Positions 1-10,391 of a stretch of DNA of 64,000 nucleotides are shown here, in pieces; position 1 is the stretch's first letter; the number at the start of each line of letters is the position of its first letter. The DNA is from Vicia villosa. Taxonomy: Eukaryota > Streptophyta > Magnoliopsida > Fabales > Fabaceae. The notes beneath the pieces are model-generated. The model saw only the letters and a program-made list of their open reading frames with translations, was not told the origin of the DNA and did not search any database. The position numbers were made by a program, and so were the translations under genes. Where the stretch lies: positions 13,762,497-13,826,496 of the forward strand of contig NC_081182.1 of assembly GCF_029867415.1 (NCBI RefSeq), given 5' to 3'.

Positions 1-23
1 ATTAATTTAATAAAAAAGAAAAT

Positions 24-191
24 GCTAATCAGTATTTTTGAGACACTCTTTAAATGTTAAAGTGTTAAGTTTTATTAAAATACGTGTATTTAATACATTA
101 AAAGTGTAATGAGAATTGAAATATTAATTTTTATAAAAAATATTTTCTTTATTTAATATGCTTAAAGAGTGTCCTGAAGACACTTGTTAGC
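24..191. mobile_element. MITE with ~30-bp terminal inverted repeats, in the BURP gene promoter
   Basis: The left end GCTAATCAGTATTTTTGAGA and the reverse complement of the right end (GCTAACAAGTGTCTTCAGGA) align. Both continue into GACACTCTTTAA, giving imperfect inverted repeats of about 30 bp around an A/T-rich core. No coding capacity. The target duplication is unclear. It ends about 280 bp upstream of the BURP start codon. Confidence 0.55.
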
Positions 192-421
192 AAGACACAT
201 AAAAAAGTGTCTCTTATATTGAGTCGGATGAGTATTAATTTAATTAATTATTTATTAAAAGGCTGACCATATTAAAAATCCACATCAAAAAACATTGTCT
301 TTATTTATTTTTCTTTGTTGATTGTTCATTCACGAGGCACAAAATAATCTAAACTTTGACTCTCATTAATAACTCTCTGAATCCAAAGCTGTTTACTTTT
401 CCAACACACTTCACTCCACCC

Positions 422-430
422 TTTATATTC
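422..430 (+). promoter_or_regulatory. possible TATA-like element of the BURP gene
   Basis: TTTATATTC lies about 45 bp upstream of the ATG at 472 and is followed by a pyrimidine-rich stretch. It is close to the start codon for a TATA box, so the leader would be only 10-20 nt long. Weak assignment from position and base content only. Confidence 0.25.
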
Positions 431-471
431 TTTTCCCCCTGCCACACATAACCTTCAAACAAACACAAAAA

Positions 472-1429
472 ATGAGACTTTCAATTTCTTCTTGCACCTT
501 CATCCTATTCACCCTACTCTTCTCTTTGGTAACATCCTCTTAACTATTTTCATACAAACATTTTTTATTTATTAACAAAAAATATATGTACTACATGATA
601 TTTTCACTTGTTTAATTTTTCAATTTTATGATTATTTTTTTTGCAGATTATTCAAGAGAATTATGCTAGAAAGATAAACAATATCATGGAAGTTGAAAAT
701 TCTGATCATGAAGATCAACACAATTCTCATAAGAATCATCATCAAAACCAACTAGAGCCTGAATTGAACGTATTTTTCGTTCCGACCGATCTAAAAATCG
801 GAAAAATAATGCCGATTTATTTTTCGAAAAAAGACATATCAACAACTCCAAAATTTCTCCCCAAAGAAGACTCCGAAAAACTCCCTTTCACCCCAAAAAA
901 ACTCCCTCTCCTTCTAGATTTCTTCTCCATCCCAAAAGACTCACCACAAGCCAAAGCCATGAAGTACACACTAGACCAATGCAACTTTGAGCCAATGGAA
1001 GGCGAAACAAAATTCTGCGCAACATCATTAGAATCTCTATTCGATTTCGCAAACTCCATGTTCGGTCCAAACTCAAACTTCAAGTTTTTGACCACAAAAC
1101 ATGTCACAGAATCCACCATCCCTTTACAAAACTACACCATAACAAAAGTGAACAAAATCTCAGTTCCTAATGCTTTTGGATGTCACCCCATGCCGTACCC
1201 TTATGCGGTATTCTATTGTCATACACAAAAGGGTGATGCCAATTTGTATGAGATTGTTGTTGAAGGAGAGAACGGTGGAGTTGTTGAAGCTGCGGCGATT
1301 TGTCATATAGATACTTCGAAATGGGACGCCGATCATGTCGCCTTTCGAGTTCTTAATACTCGGCCGGGGAAGTCTCCGGTGTGCCATTTTTTTCCGCCTG
1401 ATAATCTGGTTTTGGTTCCTACACCATAA
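472..1429 (+). CDS. BURP-domain secreted protein (two exons)
   Basis: Exon 1 is 472-528 and exon 2 is 647-1429. The intron has a GT donor at 529 and a TTTTTTTTGCAG acceptor ending at 646; phase is 0 across the junction, giving 279 residues. Exon 1 encodes a hydrophobic signal peptide (about residues 1-19), missed if translation is started inside exon 2. A short His/Asn/Glu-rich spacer follows. The BURP domain runs from the paired Phe (about 62-63) to the C-terminus. All four Cys-His pairs are present, near residues 198, 210, 238 and 265, with spacings of 10, 26 and 25, which fits the family pattern CHX10CHX25-27CHX25-26CH. There are no tandem repeats before the domain, so it resembles the BNM2/USP-like short forms rather than RD22 or PG1-beta types. 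Some BURP proteins are copper-dependent autocatalytic peptide cyclases; others act in seed or cell-wall development. The exact role here is unknown. No frameshift or stop is visible. Confidence 0.92.
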
Positions 1430-2514
1430 AAAAATTGTAGTTGTTTTGTTTATGTATGTGTATGACAAACTTGTCAACTATAATAATAATAATAATTATA
1501 GTTCTAGGATGGTGTAATATGAAAGATCATCTTGATGCAAAACTAGATAATAAAGATGATGTTATTGTATGATTTTATATCTTTGTAGTTCTGAATTATA
1601 TTTTGTATATGCTGGTTTAATTTGTTTTTAATGAAGCTCATTTTAAAGAATAAATTATGTATATGAAATTATTTATTTAATATATCTGAAAAATATTTTT
1701 TTTCCTTGTAATATGATCGAGATAATTTTATCCAATTGTGTAATAGAGAGACTGACGTTCGTTCGATTGAGATTAAATAGTTCTGATTCATTCTTGATAG
1801 AATTAAAATTTATTTTTGCTAGCAAAAGTTGCTTATGCAAGAAGAAGTTTTGTTTTTAAATGAAATCTTTTTTATTGATTGAAAAACAGGAAGAATAAAA
1901 AAGGTAAACAAGCTAAAAAGTCAAATATGATGACAAATTGTTTTTAAAAAATGTGATTAAAAATAGTCTAAAGTCAAAAGTTGTATTGTTGATGTGCGTA
2001 CGCATCTCGTTAGGTAATATCCAACTATAATATTCCATATATATAATAAATAAAAAAATAGACTTGAGTTTGACAATATTAAGATATGTAAAAAATACAC
2101 TATTTATTTATCCAGACTTATGAAAATTTTAACCATGGATTACTAGGGGGAAAATGTGGGTTCTTTTCAACAAAAAGAAAAGAGGATTGGACCCTACCAA
2201 AAAGCGTATGTGTATCGATCACCTTTCCTGTTTATATGGTAATTCAATCACTAATCAAACAATGGTTGAGAAAATAATAAGAACATTAACCCCAAGTGTT
2301 AAGTGGAGGACAACTAATGCAATAAGGGCTCAACATGCAAAATCATCTCACATGGCAATATAACCCGTATATGTGGATATCCACTTAAATCCATCTCGAA
2401 TTTCACAGAGAAATTCTGCTTTGACTTAGTTTTGATTCGAATTTGTTTTTTTTTTTCTTTTCATTTACAAAACATAGTAATGGGTACGGGCACACAAGTA
2501 CCCACTTCTAATCT
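1430..2514. other. intergenic region, little recognisable
   Basis: A/T-rich 3' flank of the BURP gene. At about 2230-2330 a short plus-strand frame reads NQTMVEKIIRTLTP, which resembles the UBN2-type gag of copia elements. It has no extended open frame around it and is at best a small relic. I see nothing else. Confidence 0.4.
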
Positions 2515-2628
2515 ATTCCATTTATTTCATTATATATTATATTATTTAATTTTGATAATTTAGAATATTAAATATATAGTTAATATTTAGATATTTTGAT
2601 TTGTATTTATTCTTTAAAATATTTAAAA
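2515..2628 (+). repeat. direct repeat copy A, left part (interrupted by the MULE)
   Basis: Sequence from TTTATTTCATTATATATTAT to TATTTAAAA is matched at about 5690-5980, after removing the MITE there. Copy A resumes at 5411 after the inserted MULE. Noncoding, A/T-rich. Confidence 0.6.
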
Positions 2629-2884
2629 GAGTGAGGACCCATTTTGGTCCCTCACAAAAATCACACAATCCAAATTAGTCCCTCACAAAAAAAAGGACTC
2701 GATTTAATCCCTTACAAAATTTAACCGGACCATATTAGTCCTTATGTTAATATTTTTACCAAATTGGTTTTTTTCATACTTTTAAACCGTGACTGGACTG
2801 CCACGTTGGCTTTTATTTTTTATTTTTTAAATACTAAATTAATTTTTAATTATAATCTCATTTTTAAACAATTATGAATTAATA

Positions 2885-4672
2885 ATATCAAAAAAGCTAT
2901 TAGCTTACTATGGAAATCTTATGGGGCATAAGGCTAATTCTCTTGACTGTGTGGATATTGGTATTCTTAGAGATGGAGCTCAAATCAATAGAGATCAGAA
3001 AATCTCCCTGGAAAGTGATATTACTGAGGCTGAGATTTTCTCTTCCCTCAAGGGTATTGATGATAATTCAGCCCCAGGCATTGATGGTTACACTGCGAAG
3101 TTTTTCAAATCCAATTGGAACATAATCAAACCTGATGTAATTGCTGCAATCCATGAATATTTTGACAAAGGCTATATGTACAAGGCTTTTAACTGTTCTC
3201 TAGTATCTCTGATTCCTAAAAGTCCTTCTGCTAAAACTATTAGAAAATTTAGACCAATTTCAGTTTGTTCTACTTTCTATAAAATTGTCTCCAGAATTCT
3301 GACGAATAGGCTCAGCAAAGTCATTGGTAGTATAGTGAGTACTAACCAAACTGCATTCATTCCTGGTCAACAGATCCAGAACCACATTCTCTTGGCATTT
3401 GAACTCCTTAAAGGCTATGAGTGGAAACAAGGCCCTCCTAAATGTATGCTTCAAGTTGACTTACAAAAAGCCTATGACATGATTGATTGGCAGGCACTGG
3501 AATGTATTATGGCTGAGTTGGGCATCCCTCCAAAATTTCTTAAGTGGATCATGCAAAGCCTAACAACTGTGTCATACAGATTTAATATTAATGGCAACAC
3601 CTCGAAGATTCTTATAGCTAGAAGAGGTATAAGGCAAGGGGATCCCATCTCTCCCTACCTTTTTGCTATGCTGATGGAATACTTACAAAGAAGCCTGCAT
3701 CGTATGCAATTAAACCCTCTCTTTCAGCATCATGCAAAATGCAAGAAATTGCAGCTCACCAACTTAATGTTTGCTGATGATGTGCTTCTCTTAGCAAGGG
3801 GAGATAGTGCCTCGGTTGACCTTTTGCTGTCTACATTTTATAGATTTCTTAACTCCACAGGAATGAAGGTGAACAAAGATAAAAGCAAGATTTTCTTTGG
3901 TGCTGTTACACAAGAGATGAAGAATAATCTTCTCACTTTATCTGGATTCCAAGAAGGGACAATGCCATTTAAATACCTTGGAGTTCCCATTACTACTAAG
4001 AAGCTTTCCATTCACCACTATATGGGTTTAATTGAAAAAATTATTTGCAGGACTCGTATATGGACATCCAAGTTACTTACCTATGCGGGTAGATTACAGC
4101 TTATCAAAAGTATCTCGTTTGCCATAGTCAATTATTGGATGATGTGCTTTCCTTTGCCTAAAGCTGTGCTTGCTAAGATTGATGCTATATGCCGTTCATT
4201 TCTTTGGACAGGTAAAGATCAAATTAGCCGTAAAAGTCTTGTTGCCTGGAATACTGTATGTCAACCTATTAGTAAAGGAGGCCTTGGAGTGATCAATATG
4301 CACATATGGAACAAATGCACTTTGTTAAAATTACTGTGGAACATTTGTAACAAGCCAGACAATTTATGGGTCAAATGGATTCATTCGTACTACCTGAAGC
4401 AACAACCTGTTATGACTTTTACTCCTAACTCTGCTAGTACTTGGATCATTAGAGAAATTATGAACACGGGATCCCTCATTAACTCTTGTCAATCACAATG
4501 GGAGGGAATGTCTCTGAACAACAAATTCTGTTGTGGGAAAATTTATAGTAGCCTAAATGCTAATCCATCTGTGGCTTGGAGCAATTCTGTGTATTCGTAA
4601 TCCTGCTCGTCCTTGCTCGATTATGATACTTTGGTTACTATGTCATAGGCGGCTTGCTACTAAAAGCAGGTT
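2885..4672 (+). pseudogene. LINE (L1-type) ORF2 reverse transcriptase fragment inside the MULE
   Basis: A long open frame (ATG at 2921, stop at 4598-4600; coding similarity begins slightly upstream, near 2885) encodes the reverse transcriptase core of a plant L1 element. Visible are the FRPIS block near residue 90, GIRQGDPISPYLF near 240 and the catalytic FADD near 284-287, then the thumb and connection region. After the stop a shifted frame continues as NPARPCS...LWLLCHRRLATK to about 4672, the start of the zf-RVT region, so the fragment is frameshifted at its end. The endonuclease domain and the C-terminal zinc knuckle are missing and there is no poly(A) tail. It therefore looks like captured cargo rather than a LINE insertion. 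The 559-codon frame is well preserved compared with other LINEs in the window. Confidence 0.85.
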
Positions 4673-5070
4673 GAATTACTATTAAATTAATTGATTACTG
4701 TTTAGTTTGTATTAACTAAATAATTTTAAAAATTAATTGATTATTTAATTTAAATTTATTAGATCTTTTAATAATTAGTTAAATTACTATTAAATTACTT
4801 AATTATTATTTAATTTGAATTAATTTGAAATAAATAAATATTTATTTGTGTGTTATTTAATTTCAGTTACATATGATTTAATTTATTTCTAATTGATTAA
4901 ATATATTGAGGTTTTACATTTAATAAATTTTATTTTTAAATTGGTGTATTATTTGAAATTAGTAAATCAAAGAGGTTCGAAACCCCATTGATATAAATTT
5001 TAAAATTTTTGTTTTAAATTCATAATTATTTAATATTATTAAAAATCTTGGAAACTATTTTTCATGAATG
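4673..5070. other. A/T-rich internal part of the MULE
   Basis: Repetitive TTAAATTA-type sequence without open frames. A short GAGGTTCGAAACCCC motif at 4972-4986 resembles a pol III box B or tRNA T-arm. Confidence 0.4.
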
Positions 5071-5071
5071 C

Positions 5072-5128
5072 TTATTGGCCTAGTGGTAAAGACTTAAGAT
5101 ATTGTTTAATAGTATTGGGTTCGATTCT
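5072..5128 (+). other. tRNA-like / SINE-like relic with A and B boxes
   Basis: TGGCCTAGTGG at 5076-5086 matches the pol III A box, and GGTTCGATTC at 5118-5127 matches the B box. The start-to-start distance is about 42 bp, close to tRNA geometry. No complete cloverleaf can be drawn (acceptor stem not seen), so this is a relic or SINE head, not a tRNA gene. Confidence 0.35.
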
Positions 5129-5410
5129 TTATAAAAAACAATTTTTCCTTTTTGATATTATTAAATAAGAATTGTTTAAAAATGAAATTGTAATTAAAAA
5201 TTAATTTAGTATTAAAAAAATGAAAATAAAAAATAAAAGTCAATGTGGCAGTCCAGTCACAGTTTAAAAAATCGATTTGATAAAAATATTAATAAAAGGA
5301 CTAATATGGTCCGGTTAAATTTTGTAAGGGATTAAATTGAGTCCTTTTTTTTGTGAGGGACTAATTTGGATTGTGCGATTTTTGTGAGGGACCAAAATGG
5401 ATCTTCACTC

Positions 5411-5700
5411 TATTTAAAATGTATGTCTGGAATTTTTTGAGATTGTTTTGTTTTTTTATTCATAATGTAATTTGTTTTTGAAAAAAATAAGTATTTTACT
5501 AAAAAAATTGATTTCACTAAATGGATGATGGCGGAGTGGGGATACTCAAACTCGTTTTAGGACGAATTTGTGTTTTAATTCTCCATCTCTATTAGAATTT
5601 GGGGCAGTGGATAAAGATTGTTTGGGGATTAAGGTTTATGTTTAGGGAAGGTAAAAACATTTCCCGATACGAACCAACCCCGTTTATTTCATTATATATA
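5411..5700 (+). repeat. direct repeat copy A, right part
   Basis: The sequence after the MULE (GAGATTGTTTTGTTTTTTTA, AAATGGATGATGGCG and GATTGTTTGGGGATTA blocks) is matched by copy B at about 5985-6215. Noncoding, old repetitive DNA. Confidence 0.6.
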
Positions 5701-5713
5701 TTATAGATTTAAT

Positions 5714-5883
5714 GGATATGCATTGACAGTGTAAAATAGTTTTACACTGTCATGTAATAGAAAATCAACAATCTGTCATGTCATTAATTTTTTTTTAAAA
5801 ATAAAAGTGTGTTATAATTAGATTCATGGTTGTGATTGGTTGACTATGTAAAACTATTTTACACTGTCACTGCATCACCCCTT
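5714..5883. mobile_element. MITE, TIR core TGACAGTGTAAAATAGTTTT
   Basis: The left end GGATATGCATTGACAG and the reverse complement of the right end (GGGTGATGCAGTGACAG) both run into TGTAAAATAGTTTTACA. That gives inverted repeats of about 33 bp on a 170-bp element. Copy A of the surrounding repeat lacks it, which supports insertion. The target duplication is not clear. Confidence 0.6.
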
Positions 5884-6230
5884 TTCTCATATTTTATTAT
5901 TTAGTTTTAATAATTTATAATATTAAATATGTAGTCAATATTTTGATATTCTGATTTGTATTTATTATTTAAATATATGTATGGAATTTATTTGAGATTG
6001 TTTTATTTTTTTGTTTGTATTGTAATTTGTTTTTGAAAAAAATAAATATTTCTATTAAAAAAGTGATTTAACTAAATGGATGATGGCGAGACAGGTATAC
6101 CTGAATTCAACTTGAACTCGTTTTGGGATGGGTTTGGATTTTAGTTCTCTATCCCCATTGGGGTTTAAGACGGGGAACATGGATTGTTTGGGGATTAGGG
6201 TTTGGGTTTGGAAAAGGTAAAAACTATTTC
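5884..6230 (+). repeat. direct repeat copy B (empty site for the MULE)
   Basis: Matches 2540-2628 joined to 5411-5690. Where copy A has the MULE flanked by TATTTAAAA, copy B reads TTATTTAAATATATGTATGG without interruption. Confidence 0.6.
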
Positions 6231-6249
6231 CAACCTATCTTGTTACCAT

Positions 6250-8045
6250 GCCCACTGTGATCATTGTCCTATTGTCTCGAAATATGACAATTAGTTGTGG
6301 GGCCCAAAACCCTTTAAATTCAATAATCACTAGTTGTCCATGGTAGTTATCTGAGTTAGTGACCTCCTTCTGATGTAACACTAAGTTTCATGGTTGGAAA
6401 GATTTTGTTTTGATGAAAAGGCTTAAATCCCTCAATGTGATCATTATATCCTGCGATTGAGAGGTTTTGATAATCTTGGGTGGTTTCTGTGGTCGATTTT
6501 AGAGCCTTATATGTCGGAGATGTTGATACAAGATCCAAAGCGATTACAGATTTGTGGTTCATTCTTAAGACTAAAGATTCTCAATTGTTTCAAAGATCTA
6601 GGTCTAAATGGCTCAAGAAAGGTGATACTAATTTAGGTTACTTCCATGCTTTTGTTAAGAGAATGAAGAGAAGAAACACTATCTTAGTGCTGAAATTTTG
6701 AGAGGTTTTGATCGAAAGGGTGTATGATATTAGATGTGAGATAGTAAATCATTTTACTGAGATTTTTAAAGAACCTAATGTTGATGGACGTCGTCTAAAT
6801 GATGTGGTATTCCGCTCTCTTTCGGACAAATATAATCTCTCTTTATCCGCCCATTTTAGCCTTGAGGAGCTTAATTGTGTAGTGTCACAGTGTGATGGTA
6901 AGAAATTTCCATGTCCGTATGGTTTTAACTCCTCCTTTTTAAAAATTCCTGGAACCTTCTTAGAGTTGACTTGAGGATCATGTTTGATAAATTCCATCAT
7001 TTTGCATCTCTACCATGAAGTTTTCAATCTTACTTTATGACTATAAACCCTAAGGTTAATTCCCATTCTCATCTAGGAGAACTTTGACCTATTTCTTTAG
7101 TGCGGTCATTGTATAAGTTGGTGGCTAAAGTGTTGGTCGTTAAACTTGAGTCAATGATGGAAACGTTTATATCCCTTAACCAATCGACTTTTCTTAAGGG
7201 GAAAATGTTGGTTGATGGAGTGGTGACTATTAAGGTGGTCCACATGTCCAGAAGATCTAAAAGAGCTTGCCTCATTCATAAGGTGGATTTTAACCAAGCG
7301 TACAATTAAGTTAGTTGAAAATTCCTAAATTATATGTTTATTAGATTCAGGCTTTGTGAGAAATGGAGGTCTTGGAGAGTTTACATTTTTGTTGGTAATC
7401 TTGTGGTGCTATTTATCGGGTGTCCTACCCAAGATATTAGCATCCAATAGGGTTTGAAAGCAGAGGATCCCTTATCTCCCTTCCTTTTCCATCTTGTGGC
7501 TATGGGTCTTAGTGGTCTAGGCACGAGGGTATATGAGATTGGTCTTTACCCTGGTTCAGGGTTGTCAATGGCAGGTTGGTGGTCACTCATCTTCAGTATG
7601 TTCACACTCTCTTGGTGACTGATCCTTCTCTAGAAAATATGTAGTGCATTAAGGCTATTTTCGATGTTTGCGATGACTTCTAGTCTTCGAGTGAACTTCT
7701 TCAAAATAGTCTTATCAAGGTTATTGTGGACGTTGTCTTTCTTTCATCATTTAGGGATTTTCTACACTGTGAGATTAATTATCTTCTTTTTAAGAACCTT
7801 GATTTACCGGTAGGGGCCAACCCCCGTCTGAGAATACTTGGGATCCTTTGGTTGCCTTGTTGGAAAAAGGCTTAATTATTGGAAGTTCATATATGTTAGT
7901 TTGGGTGGTAGAATGGTTCTTCTCAATTATGTACTTAATGTTATCCCTATTTTCTTCTTATCTTTTTTGAAAATGCATGTTATAGTTTGGAAGAAACTTG
8001 TCAACTTACAACAAACGTTCCTTTGGGGGGGGGGGTGAAAGGAGT
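6250..8045 (+). pseudogene. decayed LINE (L1-type) ORF2
   Basis: Several plus-strand frames read in series as one broken ORF2. The end of the endonuclease (SDHCPIVS) is near 6258-6280. The inter-domain helix region (RSKWLKKGDTNLGYFH) is near 6600-6650. The pre-RT segment is at 6708-6974, the RT blocks (SLYKLVAKVL, LNQSTFLKGK, HKVDFNQAYN) at 7100-7309, and the 'GGRMVLLNYVLNVIP' connection region at 7838-8038. Many stops and frameshifts separate them and the FADD box is not recognisable. Non-functional. A run of about ten G residues lies at 8026-8036. Confidence 0.75.
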
Positions 8046-9535
8046 TTCTAAGAATACTCATACTTCGTTTGATGGAGCGTTGCATTTTCGAAAACCGTAT
8101 TAGAAACTTACATTTATGTTAAAGCTACATAATCTAGCTTCTCCCTTTTCGCATTAGAAATGCTTAGGGGTCCAAAAATATGTCTCTAAACATAATACAA
8201 AACAAGTTATCAAAGATTTTTTTTTGTGTATGTTGAAAATTCATATTGAAAAATTTATCATATAACCGCTGTATTTGCCAAAAGTTTTTGAATCATCAAC
8301 ATAAAAAAACACCTAGCATCAATAACGCTCAATACATATGTACTAATCAACATTTTGGATCATCTCTATTGTATCAACACATTATTGACTTGAATTTTTC
8401 ACAAGTTAAAAATACTTCTTAAACTTCTCAGCATAACTTATCCTTGAAGTTGTTCCATATTTTAAACTACACAGCTAAGAATTTCTCCTGAAAGAAAGAT
8501 CGAGTAAAAATTTACCTACTTTAAGTACTAAAATTTTCATATTCAAAACCTTTTTGATGTGGAAGATGAGACAATGCTGCATTTATAAAAAGGGATGATG
8601 CAAATGCCATACTCGATCCAGATTTTATCATCCTCGCTAGGGGTCAAGACACTCAAACCTGAAGGTGGACCAACCTCGAGAAATTCTCCATCGGATTACT
8701 GTCTCTTGCAAAATTAAAAACAGTGGAAAAATAAGTAGGATCCACCTACAAAGATGGAGCATTTTTTTCTAAGATTATTTTGTAATTCTTCCAAAACCTT
8801 TTCCGAACGCAAAGAATATTATATTAATACTTACAAAGAATCTAAACTTCAGACACATTTAATGGCTTCCCATAACCCACGCCTGACAAATAACAAAGTT
8901 TGCAATTGTCTCTATTATATATAGAGAATGATCCTAATTTAGGTACTTATTTTTAAACTCAATTTTAATTCACTCTTCTCTCACACATACTGACTTTAGC
9001 ATTGAAGTGATAACCTTGCAGGTCAGTCACTTCTCTATCACGTCAGAAACTCGAATCAACCATTATTTCTGGTTCCAAAACAAAACTATTATCATATTGT
9101 TTATTAGTTAATTACTTATCATTATATTATTATTGAATTCATTTTGTACATCAATTTGATCATGTAATCCCTTGTAATACGTTTTTTTAAACTTCCTCTC
9201 CCGCACTTGTCAACTCTGATTTTGTAAAACAATTTTATTAGAGAAAGGTCTATTCAACTCCTTCCTTTTTTTAGACTATGCCTGATTCAAATTAACAGAC
9301 ATAACTATGAGCTACCTATACTTAAAAGGTTCATCGGGAACTCAATATCATCCGATTCTTAGCCTATACTAATCATATAATCCACAAATTTCATATACAA
9401 TCCTAGATTTTTGTCTCTAGGACACTTCTAGCAGAGTCTTTAGCAAGTTCATCAAGAAGAACAAATTAACTCTAAGTGAATGTGTGTGCCATTGTTGTAT
9501 ATAGAGTCATTGAGCTTTGAGGAGTTTTAAAGTAT
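8046..9535. other. unassigned repetitive region with LTR-like remnants
   Basis: No credible gene. Around 8935-9070, the text from GAGAATGATCC to CAGGTCAGTCACTTC has the style of an LTR 3' part. Around 9240-9275, AGAGAAAGGTCTATTCAACT resembles, on the minus strand, the GGTTGAATAGACC motif seen in the copia LTR at 37960. The boundaries cannot be drawn. Confidence 0.3.
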
Positions 9536-9539
9536 GAAA

Positions 9540-10390
9540 TCAGGATTGGTTAGATTGGAAGGCTAACAAAGATGGAAACTACAATATGAAATATGGTTAC
9601 CACAACATAATAGAGCAAAAAAAAAAAGCAAAATCAGAGCCAAACATCTAATGAGATCCAACAAGAGAAAGTGTGAAAAAACATATGGAAAACTAATGTT
9701 ACTCCGCGACAGAAAATTCTGGTTTGGCGCATTCTAAAAGATAACATCCCTGTGAAAGCTCACCTAATCCACAAAGGAATACCTAGAGACATCATTTGCC
9801 CAAGATGCAACGAAAAAATGGAGACTACGAACCACTGCTTTATTGGTTGTAGATGGGCTCAACAGGTCTGGTTTGGATCAAATCTCACTCTCAAATTCCC
9901 GACCAAGGTTATTGTCAATACCATCCAAGGGAACACAATGAACATGATAATAAACATCACTGACATCATTTGGAAAACCAGGAACAACATGATACTCAAT
10001 GACAAAGATACTGAGGTACAAAATCCATAACACAAGCAACCAACAATAGCAACACGTACCTGAATATTCTGAAATGCACACAATCCAGAGAATTGCGGAT
10101 CAAAAACAACAAGCAGAGAGACAGATAGAACAATGATAGAGAGACATATAAGAATCCTACTATGAAGAATAGACAGAATCAGGAGCGCCTCAGCAAACTC
10201 AAAAAAAGAATCAGGAACATTAATAAGGAGCAGAATAACACAACCAAAAAATCTCACAATAATATCGAGGAGCAGATACCTGGCATTCGTAACATTATTA
10301 GAAGCAACCGCAACCAGAGCATGAAGGACATTCGCCAAGGATTGGGATCAAAGTCCAGCCACGAAGCAATACAGAGAGAAATAGAGAAAG
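9540..10390 (+). pseudogene. LINE ORF2 3' fragment (zf-RVT region)
   Basis: Plus-strand frames give TPRQKILVWRILKDNIPVK followed by a zinc-knuckle-like CPRCNEKMETTNHCFIGC at about 9798-9852, then WKTRNNMILNDKD. This is the zf-RVT region that follows reverse transcriptase in plant L1 elements. The region before 9700 has stops, and the part after 10030 is polar low-complexity sequence. It is cut at 10391 by a gypsy-type LTR. Confidence 0.65.
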
Positions 10391-10391
10391 T

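Larger units (their letters stand above)
2629..5410. mobile_element. MULE-type DNA transposon carrying a LINE fragment (pack-MULE-like)
   Basis: The left end GAGTGAGGACCCATTTTGGT and the right end, which reads GAGTGAAGATCCATTTTGGT on the other strand, begin long inverted repeats of at least 180 bp (2629-2815 against 5235-5410). These contain several 'tagtccctcacaaa'-type subrepeats. The element is flanked by the 9-bp duplication TATTTAAAA at 2620-2628 and 5411-5419, as expected for Mutator-like elements. The interior has no transposase. It holds a LINE ORF2 fragment and an A/T-rich segment with a tRNA-like motif. An empty copy of the target site exists at about 5940-6000 in the adjacent direct repeat. 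Non-autonomous. Confidence 0.82.

Noticed and set aside
647..770. Cyclic-peptide core within the BURP protein itself
   Set aside because: The short spacer has one Tyr (ENYAR) and no repeated motif, unlike fused precursor-cyclase BURP proteins.
5072..5128. A functional tRNA gene
   Set aside because: A and B boxes fit, but no acceptor stem, anticodon arm or terminator could be built.
9859..10338. 159-codon hydrophobic minus-strand frame
   Set aside because: Antisense of the LINE zf-RVT fragment. The plus strand carries the recognisable motif.
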